A stretch of 64,000 nt of DNA from Pseudomonas lini (GCF_001042905.1 NZ_JYLB01000005.1:248001-312000), one strand, 5' to 3'. Counted from the stretch's first letter, positions 50,801 to 59,326 are shown. Notes: generated by a model not told the origin, from the sequence alone. A program made the numbers and translations.

Positions 50801-52246
50801 GCAGAAGCGGGCGTCGGCACCATCGCTGCCGGTGTGGCCAAGGCTTACGCGGACTTGATCACCATTTCCGGCTACGACGGCGGCACCGGTGCATCGCCAC
50901 TGACCTCGATCAAATACGCGGGCGCACCGTGGGAACTCGGTTTGGCCGAAACCCACCAGACCCTGCGCGGCAACGACCTGCGCGGCAAGGTCCGGGTGCA
51001 GACTGACGGCGGCCTGAAAACCGGCCTCGACGTAATCAAGGCCGCGATCCTCGGCGCTGAAAGCTTCGGCTTCGGCACCGCGCCAATGATCGCCCTGGGC
51101 TGCAAATACCTGCGTATTTGCCACCTGAACAACTGCGCCACCGGCGTCGCGACTCAGAACGAGAAGCTGCGCAAGGATCACTACATCGGTACCGTCGACA
51201 TGGTGGTGAATTTCTTCACCTACGTCGCCGAAGAAACCCGTGAGTGGCTGGCCAAGCTAGGCGTGCGCTCCCTCGAAGAGCTGATCGGTCGCACCGATCT
51301 GCTGGAAATCCTCGAAGGCCAGACCGCCAAGCAGAACCACCTGGACTTGACCCCGTTGCTGGGCAGCGATCACATCCCGGCAGACAAGCCTCAGTTCTGC
51401 CAGGTAGACCGCAACCCGCCGTTCGACAAAGGCCTGCTGGCCGAGAAAATGGTCGACTTGGCCACTTCGGCCATCAACGACATGAGCGGTGCCGATTTCG
51501 CCCTGGATATCTGCAACTGCGACCGTTCCATCGGCGCGCGGATCTCCGGTGAAATTGCTCGCAAGCATGGCAACCAAGGCATGGCTAACGCGCCGATCAC
51601 CTTCCGCTTCAAAGGCACTGCCGGTCAGAGCTTCGGTGTGTGGAACGCCGGCGGCCTGAACATGTACCTGGAAGGCGACGCCAACGACTACGTCGGCAAA
51701 GGCATGACCGGCGGCAAGCTGGTCATCGTTCCGCCGAAGGGTAGCATCTACAAGACTCAGGACAGCGCCATTATCGGCAACACCTGCTTGTATGGCGCCA
51801 CCGGGGGCAAGCTGTTCGCCGCCGGTACCGCGGGCGAGCGTTTTGCCGTGCGTAACTCCGGTGCTCACACCGTGGTTGAAGGCACTGGCGATCACTGCTG
51901 CGAATACATGACCGGTGGTTTCGTCTGTGTACTGGGCAAGACCGGTTACAACTTCGGCTCAGGCATGACCGGCGGTTTCGCCTACGTGCTCGACCAGGAC
52001 AACACCTTCGTTGACCGGGTCAACCACGAACTGGTGGAAATCCAGCGGATCAGCGGTGAGGCGATGGAAGCCTATCGCAGCCACCTGCAACGCGTGCTGA
52101 ACGAATACGTCGAGGAAACCGACAGCGAGTGGGGTCGTAACCTCGCTGAAAACCTCGATGACTATCTGCGTCGTTTCTGGCTGGTCAAGCCCAAGGCTGC
52201 CAACCTGAAATCGTTGCTTTCCAGCACCCGTGCCAACCCGCAGTGA
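47801..52246 (+). CDS. gltB: Glutamate synthase, large subunit
   Basis: NADPH-dependent GOGAT alpha subunit: moves the amide nitrogen of glutamine to 2-oxoglutarate. The 1481-residue protein starts with a 14-residue propeptide before C15 (DNCGFGLIAHMQG), the N-terminal nucleophile of the class II glutaminase domain. The central and FMN-binding domains follow, with a 3Fe-4S cluster at C1101, C1107 and C1112 (CKYLRICHLNNC), and the C-terminal GXGXG beta-helix. The ATG at 47801 is chosen for the normal MKAGLYQPDEF; a GTG two codons earlier is possible. gltD follows. Confidence 0.98.
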   Translation: MKAGLYQPDEFKDNCGFGLIAHMQGEPSHTLLQTAIEALTCMTHRGGINADGKTGDGCGLLIQKPDVFLRAIAQETFGVELPKQYAVGMVFFNQDPVKAEAARENMNREILAAGLQLVGWRKVPIDTSVLGRLALERLPQIEQVFIAGDGLSDQDMAVKLFTSRRRSSVANAADADHYVCSFSHKTIIYKGLMMPADLTAFYPDLSDQRLQTSICVFHQRFSTNTLPKWPLAQPFRFLAHNGEINTITGNRNWAVARRTKFTNDLMDLEELGPLVNRVGSDSSSMDNMLELMVTGGIDLFRGVRMIIPPAWQNVETMDPDLRAFYEYNSMHMEPWDGPAGVVMTDGRYAVCLLDRNGLRPARWVTTKNGFITLASEIGVWNYQPEDVIAKGRVGPGQIFAVDTETGQILDTDAIDNRLKSRHPYKQWLRKNALRIQATMEDNDHGSAFYDVDQLKQYMKMYQVTFEERDQVLRPLGEQGYEAVGSMGDDTPMAVLSQRVRTPYDYFRQQFAQVTNPPIDPLREAIVMSLEICLGAERNIFQESPEHASRVILSSPVISPAKWRSLMNLDRPGFERAIIDLNYDESVGLEAAIRNVADQAEEAVRSGRTQVVLSDRHIAPGKLPIHASLATGAVHHRLTEKGLRCDSNILVETATARDPHHFAVLIGFGASAVYPFLAYEVLGDLIRTGEVLGDLYEVFKNYRKGITKGLLKILSKMGISTITSYRGAQLFEAIGLSEEVCDLSFRGVPSRIKGARFVDIEAEQKALAAEAWSPRKPIQQGGLLKFVHGGEYHAYNPDVVSTLQAAVQQGDYSKFKEYTALVDNRPVSMIRDLFKVKTLDTPLDISEIEPLESVLKRFDSAGISLGALSPEAHEALAEAMNRLGARSNSGEGGEDPARYGTIKSSKIKQVATGRFGVTPEYLVNAEVLQIKVAQGAKPGEGGQLPGGKVNGLIAKLRYAVPGVTLISPPPHHDIYSIEDLSQLIFDLKQVNPKALVSVKLVAEAGVGTIAAGVAKAYADLITISGYDGGTGASPLTSIKYAGAPWELGLAETHQTLRGNDLRGKVRVQTDGGLKTGLDVIKAAILGAESFGFGTAPMIALGCKYLRICHLNNCATGVATQNEKLRKDHYIGTVDMVVNFFTYVAEETREWLAKLGVRSLEELIGRTDLLEILEGQTAKQNHLDLTPLLGSDHIPADKPQFCQVDRNPPFDKGLLAEKMVDLATSAINDMSGADFALDICNCDRSIGARISGEIARKHGNQGMANAPITFRFKGTAGQSFGVWNAGGLNMYLEGDANDYVGKGMTGGKLVIVPPKGSIYKTQDSAIIGNTCLYGATGGKLFAAGTAGERFAVRNSGAHTVVEGTGDHCCEYMTGGFVCVLGKTGYNFGSGMTGGFAYVLDQDNTFVDRVNHELVEIQRISGEAMEAYRSHLQRVLNEYVEETDSEWGRNLAENLDDYLRRFWLVKPKAANLKSLLSSTRANPQ

Positions 52247-52279
52247 TATGCGCCTGAAGAGTTTGATGAGGTTTTAACA

Positions 52280-53698
52280 ATGGCTGAACGTCTGAATAAC
52301 GACTTCCAGTTCATCGATGTCGGGCGCAAGGATCCGAAGAAGAAACTGTTGCGTCAACGCAAGAAAGAGTTCGTGGAAATCTACGAACCCTTCAAGCCCC
52401 AGCAGTCGGCCGACCAGGCCCACCGCTGCCTGGGTTGCGGTAACCCGTATTGCGAATGGAAGTGCCCGGTGCACAACTTCATTCCGAACTGGCTGAAGCT
52501 GGTGGCCGAGGGCAACATCCTCCAGGCCGCCGAGCTGTCGCACCAGACCAACACCCTGCCGGAAGTCTGCGGCCGGGTTTGTCCTCAGGATCGTCTGTGC
52601 GAGGGGGCCTGCACCCTTAACGACGGTTTTGGTGCGGTGACCATTGGTTCGGTGGAGAAGTACATCACCGATACCGCGTTCGCCATGGGCTGGCGTCCGG
52701 ACATGTCCAAGGTCAAACCGACCGGCAAGCGTGTCGCGGTAATTGGCGCGGGCCCTGCCGGCCTGGGCTGTGCCGATGTGCTGGTACGTGGCGGCGTGAC
52801 CCCGGTGGTGTTCGACAAGAACCCGGAAATCGGCGGTCTGCTGACCTTCGGCATCCCCGAGTTCAAGCTGGAAAAGACCGTGCTGAGCAATCGCCGCGAA
52901 GTCTTCACCGGCATGGGCATCGAGTTCCGCCTGAACACCGAAATCGGCAAGGACGTGACCATCGAGCAACTGCTCGAAGAATACGATGCCGTGTTCATGG
53001 GCATGGGCACCTACACCTACATGAAGGGCGGCTTTGCTGGTGAAGATCTGCCGGGCGTGTATGACGCGCTCGACTTCCTGATCGCCAACGTCAACCGCAA
53101 CCTGGGCTTTGAAAAGTCGCCGGAAGATTTCGTCGACATGAAAGGCAAGAAGGTCGTGGTACTGGGCGGTGGCGACACCGCGATGGACTGCAACCGTACG
53201 TCGATCCGCCAGGGCGCCAAGTCGGTGACCTGTGCGTATCGTCGTGACGAAGCGAACATGCCGGGCTCGCGCAAAGAGGTGAAGAACGCCAAGGAAGAAG
53301 GCGTGAAATTCCTCTACAACCGCCAGCCGATCGCTATCGTCGGTGAAGATCGTGTCGAAGGCGTAAAGGTGGTCGAGACCCGTCTCGGCGAACCGGACGC
53401 CCGTGGCCGTCGCAGCCCCGAGCCGATCCCGGGTTCCGAAGAGATCATCCCAGCCGACGCCGTGGTCATCGCGTTCGGTTTCCGTCCAAGCCCGGCATCG
53501 TGGTTCGAGCAGTTCAGCATCCAGACCGACAGCCAGGGCCGCGTCGTGGCGCCGGAACAAGGTCAGTACAAGCACCAGACCAGCAACCCGAAAATCTTCG
53601 CCGGTGGCGACATGGTGCGCGGTTCCGACCTGGTGGTAACGGCGATCTTCGAAGGCCGCAATGCCGCCGAAGGGATCCTGGATTACCTGGGCGTCTGA
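52280..53698 (+). CDS. gltD: Glutamate synthase, small subunit
   Basis: FAD- and NADPH-binding beta subunit that passes electrons to GltB. In 472 residues the N-terminal cysteines for two 4Fe-4S clusters are C50, C53, C58, C62 (CLGCGNPYCEWKC) and C97, C101, C107, C111. The FAD fingerprint is GAGPAGLGCADVL and the NADPH one VLGGGDTAMDC. It lies 33 bases after gltB and forms the gltBD operon. Confidence 0.98.
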   Translation: MAERLNNDFQFIDVGRKDPKKKLLRQRKKEFVEIYEPFKPQQSADQAHRCLGCGNPYCEWKCPVHNFIPNWLKLVAEGNILQAAELSHQTNTLPEVCGRVCPQDRLCEGACTLNDGFGAVTIGSVEKYITDTAFAMGWRPDMSKVKPTGKRVAVIGAGPAGLGCADVLVRGGVTPVVFDKNPEIGGLLTFGIPEFKLEKTVLSNRREVFTGMGIEFRLNTEIGKDVTIEQLLEEYDAVFMGMGTYTYMKGGFAGEDLPGVYDALDFLIANVNRNLGFEKSPEDFVDMKGKKVVVLGGGDTAMDCNRTSIRQGAKSVTCAYRRDEANMPGSRKEVKNAKEEGVKFLYNRQPIAIVGEDRVEGVKVVETRLGEPDARGRRSPEPIPGSEEIIPADAVVIAFGFRPSPASWFEQFSIQTDSQGRVVAPEQGQYKHQTSNPKIFAGGDMVRGSDLVVTAIFEGRNAAEGILDYLGV

Positions 53699-53725
53699 TC
53701 GCTTTCCAAAACTGGAATGCGATCA

Positions 53726-53819
53726 AATGTGGGAGCGGGCTTGCTCGCGAAAGCGGTGTGTCAGTCAACATCTCTGTTGAATATGACGGCCCCTTCGCGA
53801 GCAAGCCCGCTCCCACATT
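53726..53819. repeat. REP doublet (TTGCTCGCGA variant)
   Basis: AATGTGGGAGCGGGCTTGCT followed by CGCGAA is inverted at the right end. The left half, including AAAGCGGTGTGTCAGTC, is almost identical to the element at 18927-19018. It lies directly after gltD. Confidence 0.87.
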
Positions 53820-53874
53820 GGTTTTTAGGTGTTGCCAAAACCGTGTTCCACCGCGACAAATTGACCCGATAGAC

Positions 53875-53902
53875 AAAAGGAACGGCTCTTGCCGTGCCTT
53901 TT
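53875..53902. terminator. Terminator-like hairpin between gltD and hemE
   Basis: AAAAGGAACGGC pairs with GCCGTGCCTTTT around a TCTT loop, with one mismatch. The A- and T-rich ends resemble a bidirectional terminator, and it lies after the REP doublet and about 50 bases before hemE. It may end gltBD readthrough or attenuate hemE. Confidence 0.5.
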
Positions 53903-53949
53903 ACGTCGCGCTCTGAGAAAATGCCCGCACTTTTTTTCCGGATGCCGAC

Positions 53950-55017
53950 ATGACTGCCCTGAAGAACGACCGTTTCCTTCGCGCCCTGCTCAAGCAACCC
54001 GTAGACGTCACCCCTGTGTGGATGATGCGTCAGGCCGGTCGCTACCTGCCTGAATACCGCGCCAGCCGTGCCAAGGCCGGTGACTTCATGAGCCTGTGCA
54101 TGAACCCGGCGTTCGCTTGCGAAGTCACGATGCAGCCGCTCGACCGCTACCCACAACTGGACGCGGCGATCCTGTTCTCCGACATCCTCACCATCCCGGA
54201 TGCCATGGGCCAAGGCCTGTACTTCGAAACCGGTGAAGGTCCGCGCTTCAAGAAAGTCGTCAGCACCCTGGCTGACATCGAAGCCCTGCCGATTCCTGAT
54301 CCGCACAAAGACCTCGGCTACGTCATGGACGCAGTCAGCACCATCCGCCGCGAACTGAACGGCCGCGTGCCGCTGATCGGCTTCGCCGGCAGCCCATGGA
54401 CCCTGGCCACCTACATGGTCGAAGGCGGCTCGTCGAAAGACTACCGCAAGACCAAAACCATGCTCTACGACAACCCGCAAGCCTTGCACCTGCTGCTGGA
54501 CAAGCTCGCGCAGACGGTCACCAGCTACCTCAACGGCCAAATCATGGCCGGGGCGCAAGCGGTGCAGATCTTCGATAGTTGGGGCGGTAGCCTCTCGGCG
54601 GCGGCGTACCAGGAGTTCTCCCTGGCCTACATGCGCAAAATCGTCAGCGGCCTGATCCGCGAACACGAAAGTCGCAAAGTGCCGGTCATCCTGTTCACCA
54701 AGAACGGCGGCCTGTGGCTGGAAAGCATCGCTGACGCTGGCGCGGATGCGCTGGGCCTGGACTGGACTTGCGACATTGGCGAAGCCCGCCAACGCGTCGG
54801 CAGCAAAGTCGCCCTGCAAGGCAACATGGACCCGACTGTGCTCTACGCCAAGCCAGAAGCCATCCGCACCGAAGTCGGCCGGATCCTCGCCAGCTACGGC
54901 AAGGGCAGTGGCCACGTGTTCAATCTCGGTCATGGCATCACGCCGGAAGTCGACCCAGAACACGCCGGTGCGTTCCTGCGCGCGGTGCATGAACTGTCGG
55001 CGCGGTATCACGAGTGA
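53950..55017 (+). CDS. hemE: Uroporphyrinogen decarboxylase
   Basis: Decarboxylates uroporphyrinogen III to coproporphyrinogen III in haem synthesis. The 355 residues start with TALKNDRFLRALLKQP and carry the signature PVWMMRQAGRYLPEYR near residue 20, plus the conserved GFAGSPWTLATYMVEGG and GLDWTCDIGEAR. A strong terminator follows within 15 bases, so it is probably a single-gene unit. Confidence 0.98.
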   Translation: MTALKNDRFLRALLKQPVDVTPVWMMRQAGRYLPEYRASRAKAGDFMSLCMNPAFACEVTMQPLDRYPQLDAAILFSDILTIPDAMGQGLYFETGEGPRFKKVVSTLADIEALPIPDPHKDLGYVMDAVSTIRRELNGRVPLIGFAGSPWTLATYMVEGGSSKDYRKTKTMLYDNPQALHLLLDKLAQTVTSYLNGQIMAGAQAVQIFDSWGGSLSAAAYQEFSLAYMRKIVSGLIREHESRKVPVILFTKNGGLWLESIADAGADALGLDWTCDIGEARQRVGSKVALQGNMDPTVLYAKPEAIRTEVGRILASYGKGSGHVFNLGHGITPEVDPEHAGAFLRAVHELSARYHE

Positions 55018-55029
55018 TCGTGGCCCAAT

Positions 55030-55060
55030 AAAAAACGCCCGGCTTATGCCGGGCGTTTTT
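55030..55060. terminator. Rho-independent terminator of hemE
   Basis: AAAAACGCCCGGC/GCCGGGCGTTTTT with a TTAT loop. It lies 12 bases after the hemE stop; the flanking A- and T-runs make it usable in both directions. Confidence 0.93.
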
Positions 55061-55097
55061 GTTTGTGGTTCAGAAAATGAGCAGTGGATGCAGTTCA

Positions 55098-55189
55098 TTG
55101 TGGGAGCGGGCTTGCCCGCGATGGCGTCATCTCATACAACACATGTGCTGGGCCGACCATCGCTATCGCGGGCAAGCCCGCTCCCACAA
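55098..55189. repeat. REP doublet
   Basis: TTGTGGGAGCGGGCTTGCCC followed by GCGAT is inverted at the right end (ATCGCGGG through CCCACAA). It lies between the hemE terminator and the convergent MFS transporter gene. Confidence 0.87.
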
Positions 55190-55198
55190 GGTTTTGTG

Positions 55199-56473
55199 TC
55201 AGGCCTTCACACCACCCAACGGTGGCAACTTCGCCAGCTTCAATGCCACCAACAACGCAATCACCAACAACCCGCCAATAAACAACCCGATCCCGTTCCA
55301 CCCACCCAAGTGCCAAGCCACACCGCCCGCCGTACCCGCGATACTCGACCCGGCGTAATAACTGAACAGATACAGCGACGACGCCTGTCCTCTGGCCTTG
55401 ATCGCACGACGGCCGATCCAGCTACTGGCCACCGAATGCGCACCAAAGAAGCCGAAGGTAAAGATCAGCATGCCGAGAATCACCAGCGGTAACGGCGTGA
55501 ACATGGTCAGGGCGATGCCCGCGAGCATCACCACAATGGTTGCCCAGAGCACTTTGCGCCGGCCGAGCTGGTCAGCCAGGGCGCCGATTTTCGCCGAGCT
55601 GTAGATACCCGACAGGTACACCACCGAGAGCAGCCCGACGAACGCCTGATCCATGTGATACGGCTCGGCCAGCAGGCGATAGCCGATGTAGTTGAACAGC
55701 GTGACAAACGCGCCCATCAGCACGAACGCCTCAACGAACAGCAGTGGAAGACCAGCATCGCGAAAGTGCATGGTGAAACCATCGAGCAAGCTGCGCGGAT
55801 GCAGCGAGCGGGCGCGGAAGTTGCGCGATTCCGGGAGTATTTTCCAGAATACCGCTGCGGCAATCAGTGCCAGTCCCCCAATGACCAGCATCGCCGTGTG
55901 CCAGCTGACGAAGTCGATCAATACCCCGACGATCAATCGTCCGCACATGCCGCCGATGGCGTTGCCAGCGATGTACAAGCCCATGGCCAGACCAAGGTGC
56001 TGCGGGTGAATTTCTTCGCTCAGGTAAGTCATCGCGACCGCCGCCAGACCGCTCAACGACAGCCCCACCAGCGCCCGCATCACCAGCACGCCTTGCCAGC
56101 TCGGGATCATCGCGCTGGCCATGGTGCAGAGAGCGGCGGCGAACAGCGCGGCGACCATCACCGGTTTACGCCCGACGCGATCAGAGACAGGACCGGTGAT
56201 CAGCAAGCCGATGGCGAGCATGCCGGTGGCGACCGACAGGATCAGGCTGCTCTGGGCTGCGTTGATGGAAAACTCGCGGGACAGCAGCGGCATCATCGGC
56301 TGCACGCAGTAGAGCAAGGCAAAAGTCGCAAAACCGCCCGAGAACAGCGCCAGCACCGTGCGCATGAACAGCGGCGTGCCTTTCTCGATGTAGATCTCGC
56401 TTAGCTCAGTGACGACGTCGTCCAGCGGAGTGGGCGGAATTTCATGGGCGAGTGGGGAGACAGCAGTTTTCAC
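55199..56473 (-). CDS. MFS transporter (YnfM-like, 12 helices)
   Basis: A 424-residue major facilitator with about 12 membrane helices. The loop 2-3 motif is GPVSDRVGRKPVM, and its repeat in the second half is GALADQLGRRKVLW. The cytoplasmic N-terminus is about 40 residues. It resembles drug/arabinose-efflux type exporters. The gene is divergent from a LysR regulator gene with a 119-base shared promoter region, which suggests control by that regulator and export or uptake of its effector. The substrate is unknown. Confidence 0.85.
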   Translation of the reverse strand: MKTAVSPLAHEIPPTPLDDVVTELSEIYIEKGTPLFMRTVLALFSGGFATFALLYCVQPMMPLLSREFSINAAQSSLILSVATGMLAIGLLITGPVSDRVGRKPVMVAALFAAALCTMASAMIPSWQGVLVMRALVGLSLSGLAAVAMTYLSEEIHPQHLGLAMGLYIAGNAIGGMCGRLIVGVLIDFVSWHTAMLVIGGLALIAAAVFWKILPESRNFRARSLHPRSLLDGFTMHFRDAGLPLLFVEAFVLMGAFVTLFNYIGYRLLAEPYHMDQAFVGLLSVVYLSGIYSSAKIGALADQLGRRKVLWATIVVMLAGIALTMFTPLPLVILGMLIFTFGFFGAHSVASSWIGRRAIKARGQASSLYLFSYYAGSSIAGTAGGVAWHLGGWNGIGLFIGGLLVIALLVALKLAKLPPLGGVKA

Positions 56474-56554
56474 TTCGGACCTCGGAGGGGCGCAGCCGAT
56501 CAGGCAATGAAAAAATCATATAGCTGCCTAATGATTCAATCCAATATATTGTTC

Positions 56555-56581
56555 GACCTGTTTGATAGGTTTTACGACCTA
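56555..56581. promoter_or_regulatory. Inverted half-sites in the MFS/LysR divergent promoter
   Basis: ACCT, AGGT and ACCT lie in a row in alternating orientation; TAGGT-N6-ACCTA (56566-56581) is a dyad just before the LysR gene. LysR proteins usually bind such dyads in the divergent region next to their own gene. It ends 11 bases before the LysR ATG, a place fit for autorepression. Confidence 0.4.
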
Positions 56582-56592
56582 ATGGAGTTTTC

Positions 56593-57489
56593 ATGGAATT
56601 GCGCCATCTGCGCTACTTCATCGCCGTCGCCGAAGAACTGCATTTCGGCCGCGCCGCCCAGGTGCTGGGCATCTCGCAACCGCCGCTGAGCCAGCAGATT
56701 CAGGCGCTGGAACAGGAGGTCGGCGCACGGTTATTCGAACGGACCAATCGTCGGGTCGAACTCAGTGAGGCCGGTCGGCTGTTTCTGGAAGAGGCGCGGT
56801 TGGTGCTGGCTCAAGTCGACAAAGCGGCGGATGTTGCGCGGCGGGCACAACTCGGTGAGTTGGGTGAACTGAAGATCGGCTTCACCTCGTCGGCCCCGTT
56901 CAACTCGACCATTCCCCAGGCGATCTTTTCGTTTCGCCAGCGTTTCCCGGCTGTGCACCTGCACCTGCGGGAAATGAGCAGCACCCAAGTGGCCGATGCA
57001 TTGGTTGATGAGTCGATTGAAGTCGGGATTATGCGACCGCTTGGGTTACCGGACTCGCTCAGCGTGGTGGAACTGATGCGCGAGCCGCTGGTGGCGGTGC
57101 TCAGCTCCAAACATCCGCTGGTGAGCGGCAGCGAAGACGGTTTATTCCTATCGGCGCTGGCCCTCGAACCCTTCGTATTTTTCCCACGTAGTTATGGCAG
57201 CGGTCTGTACGCACAGCTGCTCAGCCTGGCGCGAGATGCCGGGTTCAGCCCGCACTTCGCGCAAGAGGCTGGCGAGGCGATGACCATCATCGGGCTGGTG
57301 GCGGCAGGTTTGGGGGTATCGGTGTTGCCGGCGTCTTATCAGCGGATGCGTATTGATGGCGTGGTCTACCGCCCTCTACTCGATCCGGCGGCCGTGTCTG
57401 CAGTGTGGCTGGTGCAGCGCAAGGATCAGAAATCGCCGATGGCCAGGGCGTTTGTGGAGTTGTTGACGCGTAAAGTTGAAGGAATGTGA
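56593..57489 (+). CDS. LysR-family transcriptional regulator
   Basis: A 298-residue LysR-type regulator. The N-terminal winged helix-turn-helix (1-60) begins MELRHLRYFIAVAEELHFGRAAQVLGISQPPLSQQ, followed by a periplasmic-binding-protein-like effector domain (about 90-295). It resembles the subgroup of BenM/CatR-like regulators in sequence of the helix-turn-helix. It is divergent from the MFS gene, its probable target. GGAG lies six bases before the ATG. Confidence 0.92.
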   Translation: MELRHLRYFIAVAEELHFGRAAQVLGISQPPLSQQIQALEQEVGARLFERTNRRVELSEAGRLFLEEARLVLAQVDKAADVARRAQLGELGELKIGFTSSAPFNSTIPQAIFSFRQRFPAVHLHLREMSSTQVADALVDESIEVGIMRPLGLPDSLSVVELMREPLVAVLSSKHPLVSGSEDGLFLSALALEPFVFFPRSYGSGLYAQLLSLARDAGFSPHFAQEAGEAMTIIGLVAAGLGVSVLPASYQRMRIDGVVYRPLLDPAAVSAVWLVQRKDQKSPMARAFVELLTRKVEGM

Positions 57490-57502
57490 TCAGCGTTTAA
57501 GA

Positions 57503-57566
57503 GATCGCAGCCTTCGGCAGCTCCTACGCCGATCTATGTAGGAGCTGCCGAAGGCTGCGATCTTTT
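57503..57566. repeat. Palindromic repeat doublet, GATCGCAGCC family
   Basis: GATCGCAGCCTTCGGCAGCT then CCTAC is exactly inverted at the right end, finishing GCTGCGATCTTTT. It is the third copy in the window (others at 20563 and 26465), between the converging LysR and small periplasmic-protein genes. Confidence 0.85.
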
Positions 57567-57623
57567 GATCCTGATGTTCAAAGCATCAATGCAATCTGTA
57601 GCAGCATTAGTCCGCGTCAGGCG

Positions 57624-58070
57624 TTACTGAACCTTCGCCAAATCCCCTTTCAACGCAACACCCGCCATGAGCGCCCCAGCGTGGCACTCATAGTTCTTGG
57701 CATCCTTGCGCTCGTTGCTTTTGTAGAAGCTGACGATGTTGGTCACGGCATTGGCGCCGGCGTTCTTCGCTGCCTGGTGCAGGCTGATGATTGCCGATTG
57801 CGCGACCCATTCGCAGGCCACTTCGTCAGACTTGTTGAAGGCGTTGGTTTTCTTGTTGGTCACGGCACCCGCGCTGACTACGGTGACGTTGCCAGACGGG
57901 GTATTGCCCGCCAGGTAGAATTTCACGCTGCCATCGATTTTGCCGGCGCGGGTTGCTTCGGCGACTGCTTTGTCAAAAGGCAGATACACCGCGGTGTCAC
58001 GGGCCTGGCTGATGCCCGGCAATGCACAGATCAGCAAGGTCGCGGCGACAGCGAGTTTCTTGAAGTGCAT
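57624..58070 (-). CDS. Small exported protein of unknown function, RcsF/YbjQ-like features
   Basis: I do not recognise a named function. The 148-residue product has a clear signal peptide (KKLAVAATLLICALPGISQA, cleavage near A23). The mature part has only two cysteines, C86 and C129, which could form one disulfide. The helix AAKNAGANAVTNIVSFY resembles the A-x-x-xGANAV segment of the RcsF/YbjQ-type fold, found in envelope-stress sensors and heavy-metal-binding-like proteins; this is only a motif-level likeness. It lies 29 bases after the last ketosynthase gene of the aryl-polyene-like cluster on the same strand and may be co-transcribed with it. Confidence 0.75.
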   Translation of the reverse strand: MHFKKLAVAATLLICALPGISQARDTAVYLPFDKAVAEATRAGKIDGSVKFYLAGNTPSGNVTVVSAGAVTNKKTNAFNKSDEVACEWVAQSAIISLHQAAKNAGANAVTNIVSFYKSNERKDAKNYECHAGALMAGVALKGDLAKVQ

Positions 58071-58099
58071 GGAGGTCTCCTTGACCCTAGGTAATTCGA

Positions 58100-59326
58100 T
58101 TACGACCAGCGGCGGAAAATCAACGAGGTGTTGACCCCACCAAAAGCGAAATTGTTGTTCATCACGTACTGGTTGCTCATCTGCCGGAATTCACCGCGGA
58201 GGTAATCGAGCTTGCCGCACTGCGGATCGACTTCATCGAGGTTGAAGGTGTGCACGTACTGGTCGCGGTTCATCATTTCGATGCTGAACCAGGACTCCAG
58301 CGCGCCGCAGGCTCCCAGGGTGTGACCGAGGAAACTCTTCTGCGAACTGATTGGCATGTGTTCGCCGAACAACGCGCTGGTGGCCAGTGTTTCGGCAATG
58401 TCGCCCTGTTCTGTCGCGGTGCCGTGACCGTTCACGTAGCCGATGTCCGAAGGCTGCAGTCCGGCGTCTTCCAGGGCGAGTTCCATGGCCCTGCGCATGG
58501 TGAGCTGCTCCGGGCGGGTGGCGTGCTGACCATCGGCGTTGCTGCCGAAACCGACGATCTCGGCGTGGATATGTGCACCGCGCGCCAGGGCGTGTTCGAG
58601 TTCTTCGAGCACCAGCATGCCGCCGCCTTCACCGATCACCAGGCCATCGCGACCGGTGTCGTAAGGGCGAGGGCTGGTTTGCGGGGCATCGTTTTTCAGG
58701 CTGGTGGCGTAGAGCGCATCGAACACCATGGCTTCAGTCGGGCACAGCTCTTCGGCGCCGCCGGCGAGCATCAGCGGCAGGCGGCCGAACTTGATCGATT
58801 CATAGGCGTAACCGATGCCTTGGCTGCCACTGGTGCAGGCACTGGAGGTCGGAATCAGTCGGCCAGTGAGGCCGAAGAAGATGCTGACGTTGGCTGCTGT
58901 GGTGTGCGGCATCATCCGCACGTAGGAGTTGGCGTTCAAGCCTTCGGCCACTGAGTTGAGCAGCATGTTGCCGAACGCCTTGATCTCGTCGGTGCTGCCG
59001 GTGGACGAGCCGCAGGAAACGCCCATGCGTCCGTCCTTGATCGACTCGTCACCCAGCAGCCCGGCGTCCGCCAACGCTTGCTCAGCAGCACCAACAGCGA
59101 GCCGCGAGACGCGGCCCATGCTGCGCAGTTGCTTGCGGGTCCAGTGGCTTGGCACTTTGAAGTCATCGATCGGCCCGGCCAGGCGCGTGTTGAGTTCGGT
59201 AAAACGATCCCACTCGTCCATGCGGCGGATGCCGCTGCGGTTGGCCGCGAAGTTGCCGGCGATGGTGTCCCAGTCGCTGCCCAGTGAGGTGATGCCGGCC
59301 ATGCCGGTGACGACGACGCGCTTCAT
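58100..59326 (-). CDS. Beta-ketoacyl-ACP synthase, aryl polyene type (ApeR-like)
   Basis: FabF-like condensing enzyme of 408 residues with a full triad: C164 in SSACTSGS, H301 in NGHGTATEQGD and H335 in SFLGHTLGA. Its place as last ketosynthase after KS, hotdog dehydratase and ketoreductase genes matches ApeR of aryl polyene clusters, where it is thought to act as a homodimeric ketosynthase. The ATG at 59326 overlaps the reductase stop (TGATG), with GGAGG upstream; a GTG two codons earlier is possible. Confidence 0.88.
   Translation of the reverse strand: MKRVVVTGMAGITSLGSDWDTIAGNFAANRSGIRRMDEWDRFTELNTRLAGPIDDFKVPSHWTRKQLRSMGRVSRLAVGAAEQALADAGLLGDESIKDGRMGVSCGSSTGSTDEIKAFGNMLLNSVAEGLNANSYVRMMPHTTAANVSIFFGLTGRLIPTSSACTSGSQGIGYAYESIKFGRLPLMLAGGAEELCPTEAMVFDALYATSLKNDAPQTSPRPYDTGRDGLVIGEGGGMLVLEELEHALARGAHIHAEIVGFGSNADGQHATRPEQLTMRRAMELALEDAGLQPSDIGYVNGHGTATEQGDIAETLATSALFGEHMPISSQKSFLGHTLGACGALESWFSIEMMNRDQYVHTFNLDEVDPQCGKLDYLRGEFRQMSNQYVMNNNFAFGGVNTSLIFRRWS

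Noticed and set aside
49361..51181. 606-codon minus-strand open frame within gltB
   Set aside because: A shadow of the high-GC gltB coding sequence with no family features.
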